Below are positions 23,263 through 31,897 of a stretch of 64,000 bases of DNA, piece after piece. The number at the start of each line of letters is the position of its first letter. The stretch's first letter is position 1. This DNA is from an uncultured Oscillospiraceae bacterium. Lineage in GTDB: Bacteria > Bacillota > Clostridia > Oscillospirales > Oscillospiraceae. The notes beneath the pieces are model-generated. The model had not been told where the DNA came from, did not search any database, and saw only the letters and a list, made by a program, of their open reading frames with translations. The stretch spans positions 1-64,000 of the forward strand of contig CAJUKT010000073.1 of the NCBI GenBank assembly GCA_910587255.1. Direction: 5' to 3'. The translations under genes and the position numbers were made by a program.

Positions 23263-23296
23263 GGACAGACGAACCGACAGGAGAGGAGGGGCGGCC

Positions 23297-25132
23297 ATGG
23301 GTCCCGAACAGCTGAATACCCTCACCGACATTCAGGCAAAGCTGCTGTGCGACCAGCTGCGGGGGCAGATCATCTCCAGCGTGTCCCGCACCGGGGGGCA
23401 TCTGGCCTCCAGCCTGGGGGTGGTGGAGGCCACGGTGGCGGTCCACCGGGTATTCAATCTGGAGACAGACCGGCTGGTGTTCGACGTGGGCCACCAGTGC
23501 TATGCCCACAAGATTTTGACCCAGCGGGGGGATCAGATGGGCACCCTGCGCAAGCTGGGGGGGCTGTCCGGATTCCCCAAGCCCCGGGAGCACCGCGCGG
23601 ACGCCTTTATCGCCGGACATGCCTCCAACGCGGTGTCGGTGGCCCTGGGGATGGCCCGGGCCAGGACGCTGAGCGGGGAGGATTATTCCGTGCTGGCCAT
23701 GCTGGGGGACGGGGCCATGACCGGCGGGCTCGCCTATGAGGGGCTGTCCGACGCCGGGCAGAGCAGGGAGCAGCTGGTGGTCATCCTCAACGACAACGGG
23801 ATGTCCATCACCAAAAATGTGGGCGGGGTGGCGCAGCACCTGGCCCAGCAGCGGCTCAAGCCCCAGTACCTGCAATTCAAAAAGTTCTATCGCAGGGTCA
23901 CGGGCGCCACGGCGGTGGGCCGGGGCCTGTACCGCTTTACCCACAGGGCCAAGCAGGCGGTGAAAAACGCCGTGCTCCATTGCAGTATGTTCGAGGACAT
24001 GGGCTTTACTTACCTGGGGCCGGTGGACGGACATGATGTGAACTACCTCACCCGGCTGCTGCGGTACGCCAAGGAGCTGAACAGCCCGGTGCTGCTCCAC
24101 ATCAAGACCATCAAGGGGAAGGGGTATGCCCCGGCGGAGAGGGAGCCGGACCGTTTCCACGGGGTTGGGCCCTTCCGGGTGGAGGACGGCGCGCCCCTGA
24201 GCCCCGGCGGGGAGAGCTTCTCCTGCGTGTTTGGGGACGCCCTGTGCCGGCTGGCCCGGGAGCGGGACGATGTGGCCGCCATCACCGCCGCCATGCCCGA
24301 CGGCACGGGGCTGACGGGCTTTGCCAGGGAGTTTCCCAGCCGCTTTTTTGATGTGGGTATCGCCGAAGGGCACGCGGTTTCCATGGCCGCGGGGATGGCC
24401 AAGCAACGCATGATCCCGGTGGCGGCCATCTACTCCACCTTTTTGCAGCGCGCCTACGATATGCTGATTCATGACGTGGCCATTCAAAACCTCCATGTGG
24501 TTTTCGGCGTGGACCGGGCCGGGCTGTCCGGCGAGGACGGGGAGACCCACCACGGCGTATTCGACATAGCCTACCTGAGCTCCGTGCCCGGAATGAAGAT
24601 CTACTGCCCCGCCAGCTTTGAGGAGCTGCGCGCCATGCTGCGCTACGCGGTGGAGAAGGTGCGGGGCCCGGTGGCGGTGCGCTATCCCAGGGGGGGCGAG
24701 GGGAAGTTCCGCGCCCTGTGCGGTATTGAGGGGGCCAGCGTCATCCGCCCGGGCACGGACGTGACCATCGCCGCCTATGGGACGATGGTGAACGAGGCGG
24801 TGGAGGCCGCCCGGCTTCTGGAGGAAAAGGGGAGGTCCGCCCAGGTGGTGAAGCTCAACAGCATTTCCCCCCTGGACGTGGACACCGTGGCCGCCTGTGC
24901 GAAAAAGACCGGGCGGCTGGTGGTAGCGGAAGAATGCGTGGACGCGGGATGCGTGGGGCGGCGGCTGGCCGCCGAGTTGGCGCTCCGGGGCGTGGCTGGG
25001 CTCAAACTGGCCTTGGTGAACCTGGGGGACCGTTTTGTCCGGCAGGGTACCGTGGCGGAGCTGCGTGCCCTGTGCGGTATTGACGGGGCGTCCATCGCCC
25101 GGCGGGCGGCGGAGGTGATGGACGGTGGCTAA
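23297..25132 (+). CDS. dxs: 1-deoxy-D-xylulose-5-phosphate synthase
   Basis: A 611-aa thiamine-diphosphate enzyme making DXP from pyruvate and glyceraldehyde-3-P, the entry to the MEP pathway. SRTGGHLASSLGVVE, the TPP motif GDGAMTGGLAYEGL to NDNGMSI, and DRAGLSGEDGETHHGVFD are visible. ATG 23297 follows GGAGGGGCGGCC. Overlaps tlyA by 8 bases. Confidence 0.96.
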   Translation: MGPEQLNTLTDIQAKLLCDQLRGQIISSVSRTGGHLASSLGVVEATVAVHRVFNLETDRLVFDVGHQCYAHKILTQRGDQMGTLRKLGGLSGFPKPREHRADAFIAGHASNAVSVALGMARARTLSGEDYSVLAMLGDGAMTGGLAYEGLSDAGQSREQLVVILNDNGMSITKNVGGVAQHLAQQRLKPQYLQFKKFYRRVTGATAVGRGLYRFTHRAKQAVKNAVLHCSMFEDMGFTYLGPVDGHDVNYLTRLLRYAKELNSPVLLHIKTIKGKGYAPAEREPDRFHGVGPFRVEDGAPLSPGGESFSCVFGDALCRLARERDDVAAITAAMPDGTGLTGFAREFPSRFFDVGIAEGHAVSMAAGMAKQRMIPVAAIYSTFLQRAYDMLIHDVAIQNLHVVFGVDRAGLSGEDGETHHGVFDIAYLSSVPGMKIYCPASFEELRAMLRYAVEKVRGPVAVRYPRGGEGKFRALCGIEGASVIRPGTDVTIAAYGTMVNEAVEAARLLEEKGRSAQVVKLNSISPLDVDTVAACAKKTGRLVVAEECVDAGCVGRRLAAELALRGVAGLKLALVNLGDRFVRQGTVAELRALCGIDGASIARRAAEVMDGG

Positions 25133-25922
25133 AAAGCGCGTGGATCTGCTTCTGGTGGAGCGGGGACTGGCGGACACTCGCCAGAAGGCCCAGGCCGTCA
25201 TCATGGCTGGACAGGTGTACACCGGGGAGCGCCGCTGCGACAAGCCGGGCCTCACCTTGGAGGAGGACGCCCCCCTGGAGGTTCGGGGAGGGCTGCGCTA
25301 TGTCAGCCGGGGTGGGCTGAAGCTGGAAAAGGCCATGGAGGTTTTTCCCATCACCCTGACCGGCTGTACCGCCGCCGACATCGGTGCGTCCACCGGCGGC
25401 TTTACAGACTGTATGCTGCAAAACGGGGCGAACCGGGTATACGCCGTGGACGTGGGCTATGGCCAGCTGGCCTGGTCCATCCGAAACGACCCCAGGGTGG
25501 TGTGCCTGGAGCGCACCAACGCCCGGTATTTGACCCGTGAGCAGATCCCCGAGCCGCTGGGCTTTGCCTCCATTGACGTGTCCTTCATCTCTTTAGGGCT
25601 GATTCTCCCTGCCCTGCGGCCGCTGATGGCCCAGGGCGGACAGGTGGCCGCCCTGGTGAAGCCCCAGTTTGAGGCCGGCAGGGAGAAGGTGGGTAAAAAG
25701 GGGGTGGTCCGGGACCAGGCCGTCCATTTAGAGGTGCTGGAGCACTTTCTGGACCACGCGGCCCAGGCGGATTTTGCGGTGCTGGGGCTGGACTTCTCGC
25801 CCATTCGGGGGCCGGAAGGGAATATTGAGTACCTGGGCTTCCTCCAGGCGGGGGCGGGGGAGCGGGCCGCGCTGGACCTGAGGGAATTGGTGGAACGCTC
25901 ACACCAGGCGCTGAAAGGGTGA
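25125..25922 (+). CDS. tlyA: TlyA-family rRNA (ribose-2'-O) methyltransferase
   Basis: A 265-aa protein with an N-terminal S4 RNA-binding domain (KKRVDLLLVERGLADTRQKA) and a FtsJ-like SAM methyltransferase domain (TAADIGASTGGFTDCML, then VYAVDVGYGQLAW). Family members modify 16S/23S rRNA and some are called hemolysin A. GTG start inside dxs. Confidence 0.92.
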   Translation: MAKKRVDLLLVERGLADTRQKAQAVIMAGQVYTGERRCDKPGLTLEEDAPLEVRGGLRYVSRGGLKLEKAMEVFPITLTGCTAADIGASTGGFTDCMLQNGANRVYAVDVGYGQLAWSIRNDPRVVCLERTNARYLTREQIPEPLGFASIDVSFISLGLILPALRPLMAQGGQVAALVKPQFEAGREKVGKKGVVRDQAVHLEVLEHFLDHAAQADFAVLGLDFSPIRGPEGNIEYLGFLQAGAGERAALDLRELVERSHQALKG

Positions 25923-25929
25923 GGGAAGC

Positions 25930-26796
25930 ATGAAAATCGTACTCAGTCCCAATCCCTTCCGGGACCGGGGGCTCCGGGCCGCCCAAGCCGCCCAGCGCAT
26001 TTTGGAGAACGCCGGGGCGTCCACCGCCATCTGCCTGCCCTTTGAGGTGGAGCAGGGGGGACGGCTGGAACTGCCCTCCAATGTGGCCTTGGGCAATTTG
26101 GAGGCGGAGCTGTCCGACGCGGACATTTTGACATGCTTCGGCGGGGACGGCACCATCCTCCACGCCGCCCATGAGGCCAACGCCAGAGGCATCCCGGTGC
26201 TGGGCATCAATCTGGGCAGCATCGGCTTCATGGCGGAGCTGGAGCACAACGAGCTGTCCCTGCTGACCCGGCTGGCCGGGGGGCGGTTCAGCATTGAGCG
26301 CAGAATGATGCTGGACGTATCCGTACGCAGGGAGGGGCACAGCGTTTTTACCGAGCAGGCGCTCAACGACGCAGTGGTTACCAAGGGCGCGGTGGCCAGG
26401 GTGCTGGATCTGGAGGTGACGGGGGACCGGGCGGTTATCTCGTCCTTTGCCGGGGACGGGCTGGTGGTGTCCACCCCCACCGGCTCCACCGCCTACTCCA
26501 TGGCGGCTGGGGGGCCCATCGTGGAGCCCACGGCGGAGAACATCATCATCACGCCCATCTGCGGCCATTCCCTGCACGCCAAGCCCTTTGTGCTGGGTGC
26601 GGGCCGGTCGGTGGGCGTACGGCTGACGCCGGGGGGCAAAAAGACGGCTTACCTGTCGGTGGACGGGGGAAGGGCCTTCCGCATTCAGCCCGGGGACTGG
26701 GTGGAGTGCCGGCGCTCCAAGCAGGCCACCCAGCTGGTGAAGCTCACCGGGCGCAGCTTTTACGAGCGGATCAATCAAAAACTGGGAAAGGCGTGA
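25930..26796 (+). CDS. nadK: NAD kinase
   Basis: A 288-aa ATP/polyphosphate NAD kinase producing NADP. ILTCFGGDGTILHAAH is the GGDG nucleotide motif, GSIGFMAELE and VSTPTGSTAYSMAAGG are the conserved substrate loops. Overlaps argR by 4 bases. Confidence 0.94.
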   Translation: MKIVLSPNPFRDRGLRAAQAAQRILENAGASTAICLPFEVEQGGRLELPSNVALGNLEAELSDADILTCFGGDGTILHAAHEANARGIPVLGINLGSIGFMAELEHNELSLLTRLAGGRFSIERRMMLDVSVRREGHSVFTEQALNDAVVTKGAVARVLDLEVTGDRAVISSFAGDGLVVSTPTGSTAYSMAAGGPIVEPTAENIIITPICGHSLHAKPFVLGAGRSVGVRLTPGGKKTAYLSVDGGRAFRIQPGDWVECRRSKQATQLVKLTGRSFYERINQKLGKA

Positions 26797-27260
26797 GGGA
26801 TTTGAAGGGCAGGCGTCAGGCGGAGATCCTGCGGATCATCCGGGAGCAGGATGTGGAAACCCAGGAACAGATGCTGAACCAGCTGGGCCGGCGGGGAATC
26901 CGGGCCACCCAGGCCACCATTTCCCGGGACATCAAGGAGCTCAATCTGGTCAAGCAGCCGGGGAGGGACGGGAACTACCGCTACGTGTGCCCTGCCCCCA
27001 AGCCGGCGGAGCACAGCTTTGCCGGGCGGCTGAAAAACATCTTTAAAGAGGGGGTGGCCTCCTGCGAGGCGGCCCAGAACATTGTGGTGGTCAAGACCAT
27101 GCCCGGGCTGGCCCCCGCGGCGGCGGCGGCTCTGGACGGCATGGAGCTGGAGGGCTTTGTGGGCTCGCTGGCGGGGGACGACACCGCCATTCTCATCATG
27201 CGCACCAGCCGGGTGGCGGAGGAGCTGACCCGGGAAATCGAATCCATGCTGGAGGGGTGA
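26793..27260 (+). CDS. argR: Arginine repressor ArgR
   Basis: A 155-aa hexameric repressor. The winged HTH is RQAEILRIIREQDVETQEQM with GIRATQATISRDIKELNLVK. The C-terminal arginine-binding and oligomerisation domain contains LDGMELEGFVGSLAGDDTAI (Asp-Asp pair). GTG 26793 overlaps the nadK stop; TTG 26802 is possible. The argR-recN pairing is conserved in Firmicutes. Confidence 0.94.
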   Translation: MRDLKGRRQAEILRIIREQDVETQEQMLNQLGRRGIRATQATISRDIKELNLVKQPGRDGNYRYVCPAPKPAEHSFAGRLKNIFKEGVASCEAAQNIVVVKTMPGLAPAAAAALDGMELEGFVGSLAGDDTAILIMRTSRVAEELTREIESMLEG

Positions 27261-27266
27261 GGTTAC

Positions 27267-28967
27267 GTGCTCAGTTTGCTGCATATTGAGAATATCGCGG
27301 TGATCTCCCAGGCGGACATCACCTTTGACCAGGGGTTTAACGTCCTCACCGGCGAGACCGGCGCGGGCAAATCCATCGTCATCGACTCCATCGGCGCCAT
27401 CATGGGGGAGCGCACCAGCCGGGATCTGATCCGAACGGGGGCGAAATCCGCCCGGGTGTCCGCCCTGTTCCGGGATCTGCCTGCCCTGCCCTGGTTTGAG
27501 GAGCAGGGGATGGGTCCGGACAAAAACGGGGAGCTGCTCATTGAGCGGTCCATCCAGGCGGACGGGAAAAACGCCTGCCGGGTGAACGGCCGGCCCCTGC
27601 TGGTTACACAGCTGCGGGAGCTGGGCCAGCAGCTGGTGAACGTCCATGGGCAGCATGACGGCCAGCAGCTGCTGGACGAGGAGTGCCACCTGGGCTACCT
27701 GGACAGCTTCGGGGGGACACAGGACGTTCTGGAGGCATTTTCCACAGCCTATGCCCAGGTGCGGGAGCTGCGCCGGGAGCGGGATAAGCTCCAGATGGAC
27801 GATGGGGAGAAGGCCCGGCGGATGGACACCCTTACCTACCAGATTGAGGAGCTGGAAAAGGCGGAGCTGCGGGAGGGAGAGGACGAGGAGCTCTCCCAGC
27901 GCAGGGAGGTGCTGCGCAACGCCGAGCGGCTCACCGATGCGGTGGACGGGGCCTGGCAGGCCCTCACCGGCGGGGAGGACGGCGAGGGGGCGGTGTCGCT
28001 GCTGATGGAGGCGGGGAACCGCCTGGCCCAGGGGGGGCGGTACAGCGAAGGGCTGCGGGAGCTCTCGGAAAAAGCGGAGCAGCTGCGCTGCGATGCCGAC
28101 GACCTGGCGGAGCTGGTGCGGGATCTGCGGGGAACGCTGGACTTCTACCCCGGTGAGCTGGACGAGATTGAGGAGCGGCTGGACCGGCTGTACCGGCTGA
28201 AAAAGAAGTATGGTGGCACGGTGGCGGAGATGCTGGCCTACCTGGATAGGTGCCGGGAGGAGCTGGACGCCATCCAGTTTTCCGAGGATCGGATAAACCG
28301 GCTGGACAAGGAGCTGGAAAAAGCGCTGGCCTGGGCGGTCAAGGCGGGGGGGGAGCTGTCCGCCCGGCGGCATAAGGCGGCACAGGAGCTGGCAAAGCGC
28401 ATCCAGTCGGAGCTGACCCAGCTGGACATGCCCAAGGTGCGCTTCCAGGTGGAGTTTGCCCCCAAGGACGCTCCCGACGGCATGGACGCCACCGGCATGG
28501 ACACGGTGCGCTTCCTCATGTCCGCCAACCTGGGAGAGGCGCTCAAGCCCATCAACAGGATTGCCTCGGGCGGCGAGCTGTCCCGGATCATGCTGGCGCT
28601 GAAAAATGTGCTGGCGGAGACGGAGCAGGTGAGCACCCTCATTTTCGACGAGGTGGATACCGGCGTGTCCGGCCGGGCGGCGGTGAAGGTGGCCCGGAAG
28701 CTGTTCGAGGTGTCCAAGGGCCGGCAGGTGCTGTGCGTCACCCACCTGCCCCAGATTGCCGCCATGGGGGACGTGCACTTCTCCGTGGAGAAGGGGGAGG
28801 CCGACGGGCGCACCTTCACCCGGGTGGAGCGGCTGGACCGCCCCCGGCGCAGGGAGGAGCTGGCACGGCTCAGCGGCGGCCAGGCCACGGCGGTGATGCT
28901 GGAGGGGGCCGAGGAGCTGCTGGCCACAGCCCAAGATTACAAGACGGGAGCCAAGAAGAAACGATGA
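27267..28967 (+). CDS. recN: DNA repair protein RecN
   Basis: A 566-aa SMC-like ATPase in double-strand break repair. Walker A is LTGETGAGKSIVIDSI near residue 30. A coiled-coil middle section follows NVHGQHDGQQLLDE, and the C-terminal ASGGELSRIMLALK signature plus Walker B (LIFDEVDTGVSGRAAV) are intact. GTG start. The stop overlaps the next ATG. Confidence 0.95.
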   Translation: MLSLLHIENIAVISQADITFDQGFNVLTGETGAGKSIVIDSIGAIMGERTSRDLIRTGAKSARVSALFRDLPALPWFEEQGMGPDKNGELLIERSIQADGKNACRVNGRPLLVTQLRELGQQLVNVHGQHDGQQLLDEECHLGYLDSFGGTQDVLEAFSTAYAQVRELRRERDKLQMDDGEKARRMDTLTYQIEELEKAELREGEDEELSQRREVLRNAERLTDAVDGAWQALTGGEDGEGAVSLLMEAGNRLAQGGRYSEGLRELSEKAEQLRCDADDLAELVRDLRGTLDFYPGELDEIEERLDRLYRLKKKYGGTVAEMLAYLDRCREELDAIQFSEDRINRLDKELEKALAWAVKAGGELSARRHKAAQELAKRIQSELTQLDMPKVRFQVEFAPKDAPDGMDATGMDTVRFLMSANLGEALKPINRIASGGELSRIMLALKNVLAETEQVSTLIFDEVDTGVSGRAAVKVARKLFEVSKGRQVLCVTHLPQIAAMGDVHFSVEKGEADGRTFTRVERLDRPRRREELARLSGGQATAVMLEGAEELLATAQDYKTGAKKKR

Positions 28968-29755
28968 TCAAAGCGGTATTTTTCGATATAGACGGGACGC
29001 TGGTGTCCTTTGCCCAGAAGTTTCTGCCCGACGGGCTGATGGCAGACCTGAACGCCCTGCGGGAACGGGGAATCAAAACCTTCCTCAGCACAGGCCGGGC
29101 GTTGCAGGATTTGGAGACCACCGGGATGCTCCGGGGGGCGCGGTTTGACGGCTATGTGACCATCAACGGGCAGTTCTGCTGCGACGGAGAGGGCGTTCCC
29201 TTCCGGGATCGGCCCATTGACCTGGCGGACATGCGGGGCGCCTATCAGGTGCTGCGCAGCAACCCTGAGATTCCCGCTCTGCTGGAGGGGAACGGGGAGA
29301 GCTATCTCACCCAGATTAACGACCGGGTGCGGGATATCTATCGATTTCTCCATACCACGCTCTACCCGGTGTGTCCGCTGGAGTGGATGCTGGAGGGGAA
29401 GGTATACCAGTTTGTCCCCTTCGTCCCGCCAAACGAAGAGGGGGCGTTTCTGGATGCCATGCCGGGCTGCACCTATACCCGCTGGCACCCCCTGGGCATC
29501 GACGTGATCCCCAGGGACGGCGGCAAGGACGTGGGCATCCGGGCGGCCATGGAGCGCTATGGCTTGGCCCCGGAGGAGGTCATGGCTTTCGGCGACGGGG
29601 AGAACGACATGACCATGCTGGCGCTGGCCGGGACTGGAGTGGCCATGGGCAATGGAGACGAGGCGGTAAAGGCCATGGCGGATTATGTCACCGACACGGT
29701 GGACAACGGCGGCGTGTCCAAGGCGCTGCGGCACTTCGGGCTGCTGCCGGAATAA
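28964..29755 (+). CDS. Cof-type HAD-superfamily hydrolase
   Basis: A 263-aa haloacid-dehalogenase phosphatase: motif I AVFFDIDGTLVS, motif II FLSTGRALQDL, motif III lysine in IPRDGGKDVGI, motif IV FGDGENDMTMLALAG. The C2B cap type acts on sugar phosphates or FMN; the substrate here is not determinable. Coupled to recN (ATGA overlap); ends the long operon. Confidence 0.9.
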   Translation: MIKAVFFDIDGTLVSFAQKFLPDGLMADLNALRERGIKTFLSTGRALQDLETTGMLRGARFDGYVTINGQFCCDGEGVPFRDRPIDLADMRGAYQVLRSNPEIPALLEGNGESYLTQINDRVRDIYRFLHTTLYPVCPLEWMLEGKVYQFVPFVPPNEEGAFLDAMPGCTYTRWHPLGIDVIPRDGGKDVGIRAAMERYGLAPEEVMAFGDGENDMTMLALAGTGVAMGNGDEAVKAMADYVTDTVDNGGVSKALRHFGLLPE

Positions 29756-29760
29756 ATAAT

Positions 29761-29789
29761 TTGACAAAGCGTGTTTGCTGTGATATGAT
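29761..29789 (+). promoter_or_regulatory. Sigma-A promoter of the T-box operon
   Basis: Consensus TTGACA and TATGAT with a 17-base spacer, just upstream of the T-box leader. Confidence 0.8.
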
Positions 29790-29796
29790 CCTAATC

Positions 29797-30058
29797 AACG
29801 TAAGGATGAGGACCAGTAGCCAACAGGTTTTCTGCCCAGAGAGCCCCCGTTTTGGTGGAAGGGGGACAGAAACGGTTGGCGAATACCCCTCGGAGCGGCC
29901 GCCTGAACGGGAGTTTCCCCAGTAGGGCCGGACGGGTGCGCCCGGTACAGCGCCGGGGTCCTGCTGGGGACTCCCTGAGGCCGTCTCTGCGAGGGGACGG
30001 CAAAACAGAGGTGGTACCGCGAGCTTTCGCCCTCTGTCCCAAAGGGACAGGGGGTGAT
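29797..30058 (+). promoter_or_regulatory. Tyrosine-specific T-box riboswitch
   Basis: A long Stem I region with the apical GGTGGAA and AGAGAGC features leads to CGAATACCCCTCGGAG, where TAC (29884-29886) occupies the specifier position and matches Tyr. The T-box core GAGGTGGTACCGCG (about 30009-30022) is unmistakable. A competing terminator (CCCTCTGTCCC 30030-30040 with GGGACAGGGGG 30044-30054, then TGATTTT) follows. Uncharged tRNA-Tyr should allow read-through into the GNAT gene and tyrS. Confidence 0.92.
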
Positions 30059-30059
30059 T

Positions 30060-30530
30060 TTGATTAAGGGCGAAATACAATTGAAAAAGGTTCCGCTGGA
30101 AGAGGCGCAGCAGTTTTGGCAGATGCAGAGGCTGGCTTTTTCGGAGCTGCTGGAAAGGTATCAAGATACGCAGACCAACCCGGCCTGTGAAACGCTGGAA
30201 CGCGTGCGAAGCAAAATGGCGCAGCCGGGCTCCTTCTTTTACTGGATCAAATGGGGAGAAGAACCAGTTGGAGGTATTCGAATCGTTGCTCGAGAGAATG
30301 AAAGCAAACGAATTTCTCCGCTGTTCGTTCTGCCGGAATACCGCAACCGGGGGATGGCTCAGCAGGCGATCAGGCTGGCAGAGGAGCTGTACGGGGGCGA
30401 AAACTGGGAGCTGGATACGATCCAGCAAGAAAAGGGGAACTGCCATCTGTATGAAAAGGCGGGCTACCGCCCAACTGGGGAGACGCGAGAGATCAATCAT
30501 AAAATGACATTGATATATTATAAAAAATAA
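30060..30530 (+). CDS. GNAT N-acetyltransferase in the tyrS operon
   Basis: A 156-aa GNAT domain: the beta-strand GGIRIVARENES, the acetyl-CoA loop LPEYRNRGMAQQAIRLAEEL (Q/RxxGxG-like) and LYEKAGYRPTGE. The start overlaps the T-box terminator; TTG 30060 is preferred because AGGGGG lies 7 bases upstream, with GTG 30054 possible. It is more AT-rich than its neighbours, hinting at transfer. It lies between the Tyr T-box and tyrS, so it should be induced by tyrosine starvation. Substrate unknown. Confidence 0.85.
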   Translation: MIKGEIQLKKVPLEEAQQFWQMQRLAFSELLERYQDTQTNPACETLERVRSKMAQPGSFFYWIKWGEEPVGGIRIVARENESKRISPLFVLPEYRNRGMAQQAIRLAEELYGGENWELDTIQQEKGNCHLYEKAGYRPTGETREINHKMTLIYYKK

Positions 30531-30543
30531 AGGAGAACTGATC

Positions 30544-31776
30544 ATGACGCTTTACGACGAACTTGTGGCCCGGGGCCTGGTGGCCCAGGTCACCAGCGAG
30601 GACGAGGTGAAAAACCTCATCAACAACGGCAAGGCCACCTTTTATATCGGCTACGACTGCACGGCGGACAGCCTGACGGCGGGGCATTTTGTGACCCTGA
30701 CGCTGATGAAGCGGCTCCAGCAGGCGGGAAATAAGCCCATCGCCCTCATCGGCGGGGGCACCACCACCATCGGCGACCCCTCCGGCCGCACCGACATGCG
30801 CAAGATGCTCTCCCGGGAGGACATCGACCACAACGCCCAGTGCTTCAAGCGCCAGATGGAGCGGTTTATCGACTTTGGCGACGGCCCCGGACAGGCCATG
30901 ATGCTCAATAACGCCGACTGGCTGCTCAGCCTCAACTATGTGGACCTGCTGCGGGAGGTGGGGGCCTGCTTCTCGGTGAACAACATGCTCCGGGCGGACT
31001 GCTACAAGCAGCGCATGGAAAAGGGGCTGTCCTTCCTGGAGTTCAACTATATGATCATGCAGTCCTACGACTTTTACCACATGTTCCAGACGGTGGGTTG
31101 CAACCTCCAGTGCGGCGGCAACGACCAGTGGAGCAATATGCTGGGAGGGACCGAGCTCATCCGGCGCAAGCTGGGGAAGGATTCCCACTGTATGACCATC
31201 AACCTGCTCACCGATTCCCAGGGGAACAAGATGGGCAAGACGGCAGGCAACGCGGTGTGGCTGGACCCCAACAGGACCAGCCCCTATGACTTCTACCAGT
31301 ACTGGCGCAACGTGGGGGACGCGGACGTGATGAAGTGCGTGCGCTGGCTCACCTTCCTCCCCCTGGAGCAGATCGATGAGATGGATCAGTGGAAGGACGC
31401 CCAGCTCAACCAGGCTAAGGAGATCCTCGCCTGGGAGCTGACCAGCATGGTTCACGGCAGGGAGGAGGCGGATAAGGCCCAGGCCGCCGCCCGGGCGCTC
31501 TTCTCCAGCGGCGGGGACGCGGCCGATATGCCGTCCACCGCGCTGTCCGGGGATGATTTCACCGGCGGCTCCATCGGTGCGCTGACACTGCTGGTAAAGT
31601 GTGGTCTGGCGGGCTCCAACGGTGAGGCCCGGCGACTGGTGCAGCAGGGGGGCGTGATGGTGGCGGATGAGAAGGTGTCCGACCCCGCCGCCCAGTTCCC
31701 GAAGGAGCGCTTTGCCGGGGAGGGCGTCATCATCAAAAAGGGCAAAAAGGTATTTCACCGGGCGGTGCTGGCGTAA
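30544..31776 (+). CDS. tyrS: Tyrosyl-tRNA synthetase
   Basis: A 410-aa class I synthetase (TyrS type 1). YIGYDCTADSLTAGHFV bears the HIGH-equivalent region, GGGTTTIGDPSGRTDMR and the KMSKS-equivalent GNKMGKTAGNAVWLD are clear, and a C-terminal S4 domain (EARRLVQQGGVMVADEKVSD) is present. AAAGGAG precedes the ATG. Controlled by the upstream Tyr T-box. Its TAA stop forms the left flank of repeat copy B. Confidence 0.96.
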   Translation: MTLYDELVARGLVAQVTSEDEVKNLINNGKATFYIGYDCTADSLTAGHFVTLTLMKRLQQAGNKPIALIGGGTTTIGDPSGRTDMRKMLSREDIDHNAQCFKRQMERFIDFGDGPGQAMMLNNADWLLSLNYVDLLREVGACFSVNNMLRADCYKQRMEKGLSFLEFNYMIMQSYDFYHMFQTVGCNLQCGGNDQWSNMLGGTELIRRKLGKDSHCMTINLLTDSQGNKMGKTAGNAVWLDPNRTSPYDFYQYWRNVGDADVMKCVRWLTFLPLEQIDEMDQWKDAQLNQAKEILAWELTSMVHGREEADKAQAAARALFSSGGDAADMPSTALSGDDFTGGSIGALTLLVKCGLAGSNGEARRLVQQGGVMVADEKVSDPAAQFPKERFAGEGVIIKKGKKVFHRAVLA

Positions 31777-31855
31777 GAAGCTGTACCAATAGCCTCAGCA
31801 CCCAGCTTTGCGTCCAAAATTGCCGCCGGCCGCGTTGAAAAATCTTGAAATACAC
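31777..31855 (+). repeat. MITE-like foldback element, copy B (partial)
   Basis: Starts immediately after the tyrS stop TAA with GAAGCTGTACCAATAG and follows copy C closely (CCTCAGCACCCAGCTTTGCG, then TTGAAAAATCTTGAAATACA). After about 79 bases the similarity ends, so half the element and its right terminal repeat are missing. Confidence 0.75.
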
Positions 31856-31897
31856 TTGGAATCCTTATTCCGCAAAGGACCAGGGGAGGAATGGCAC

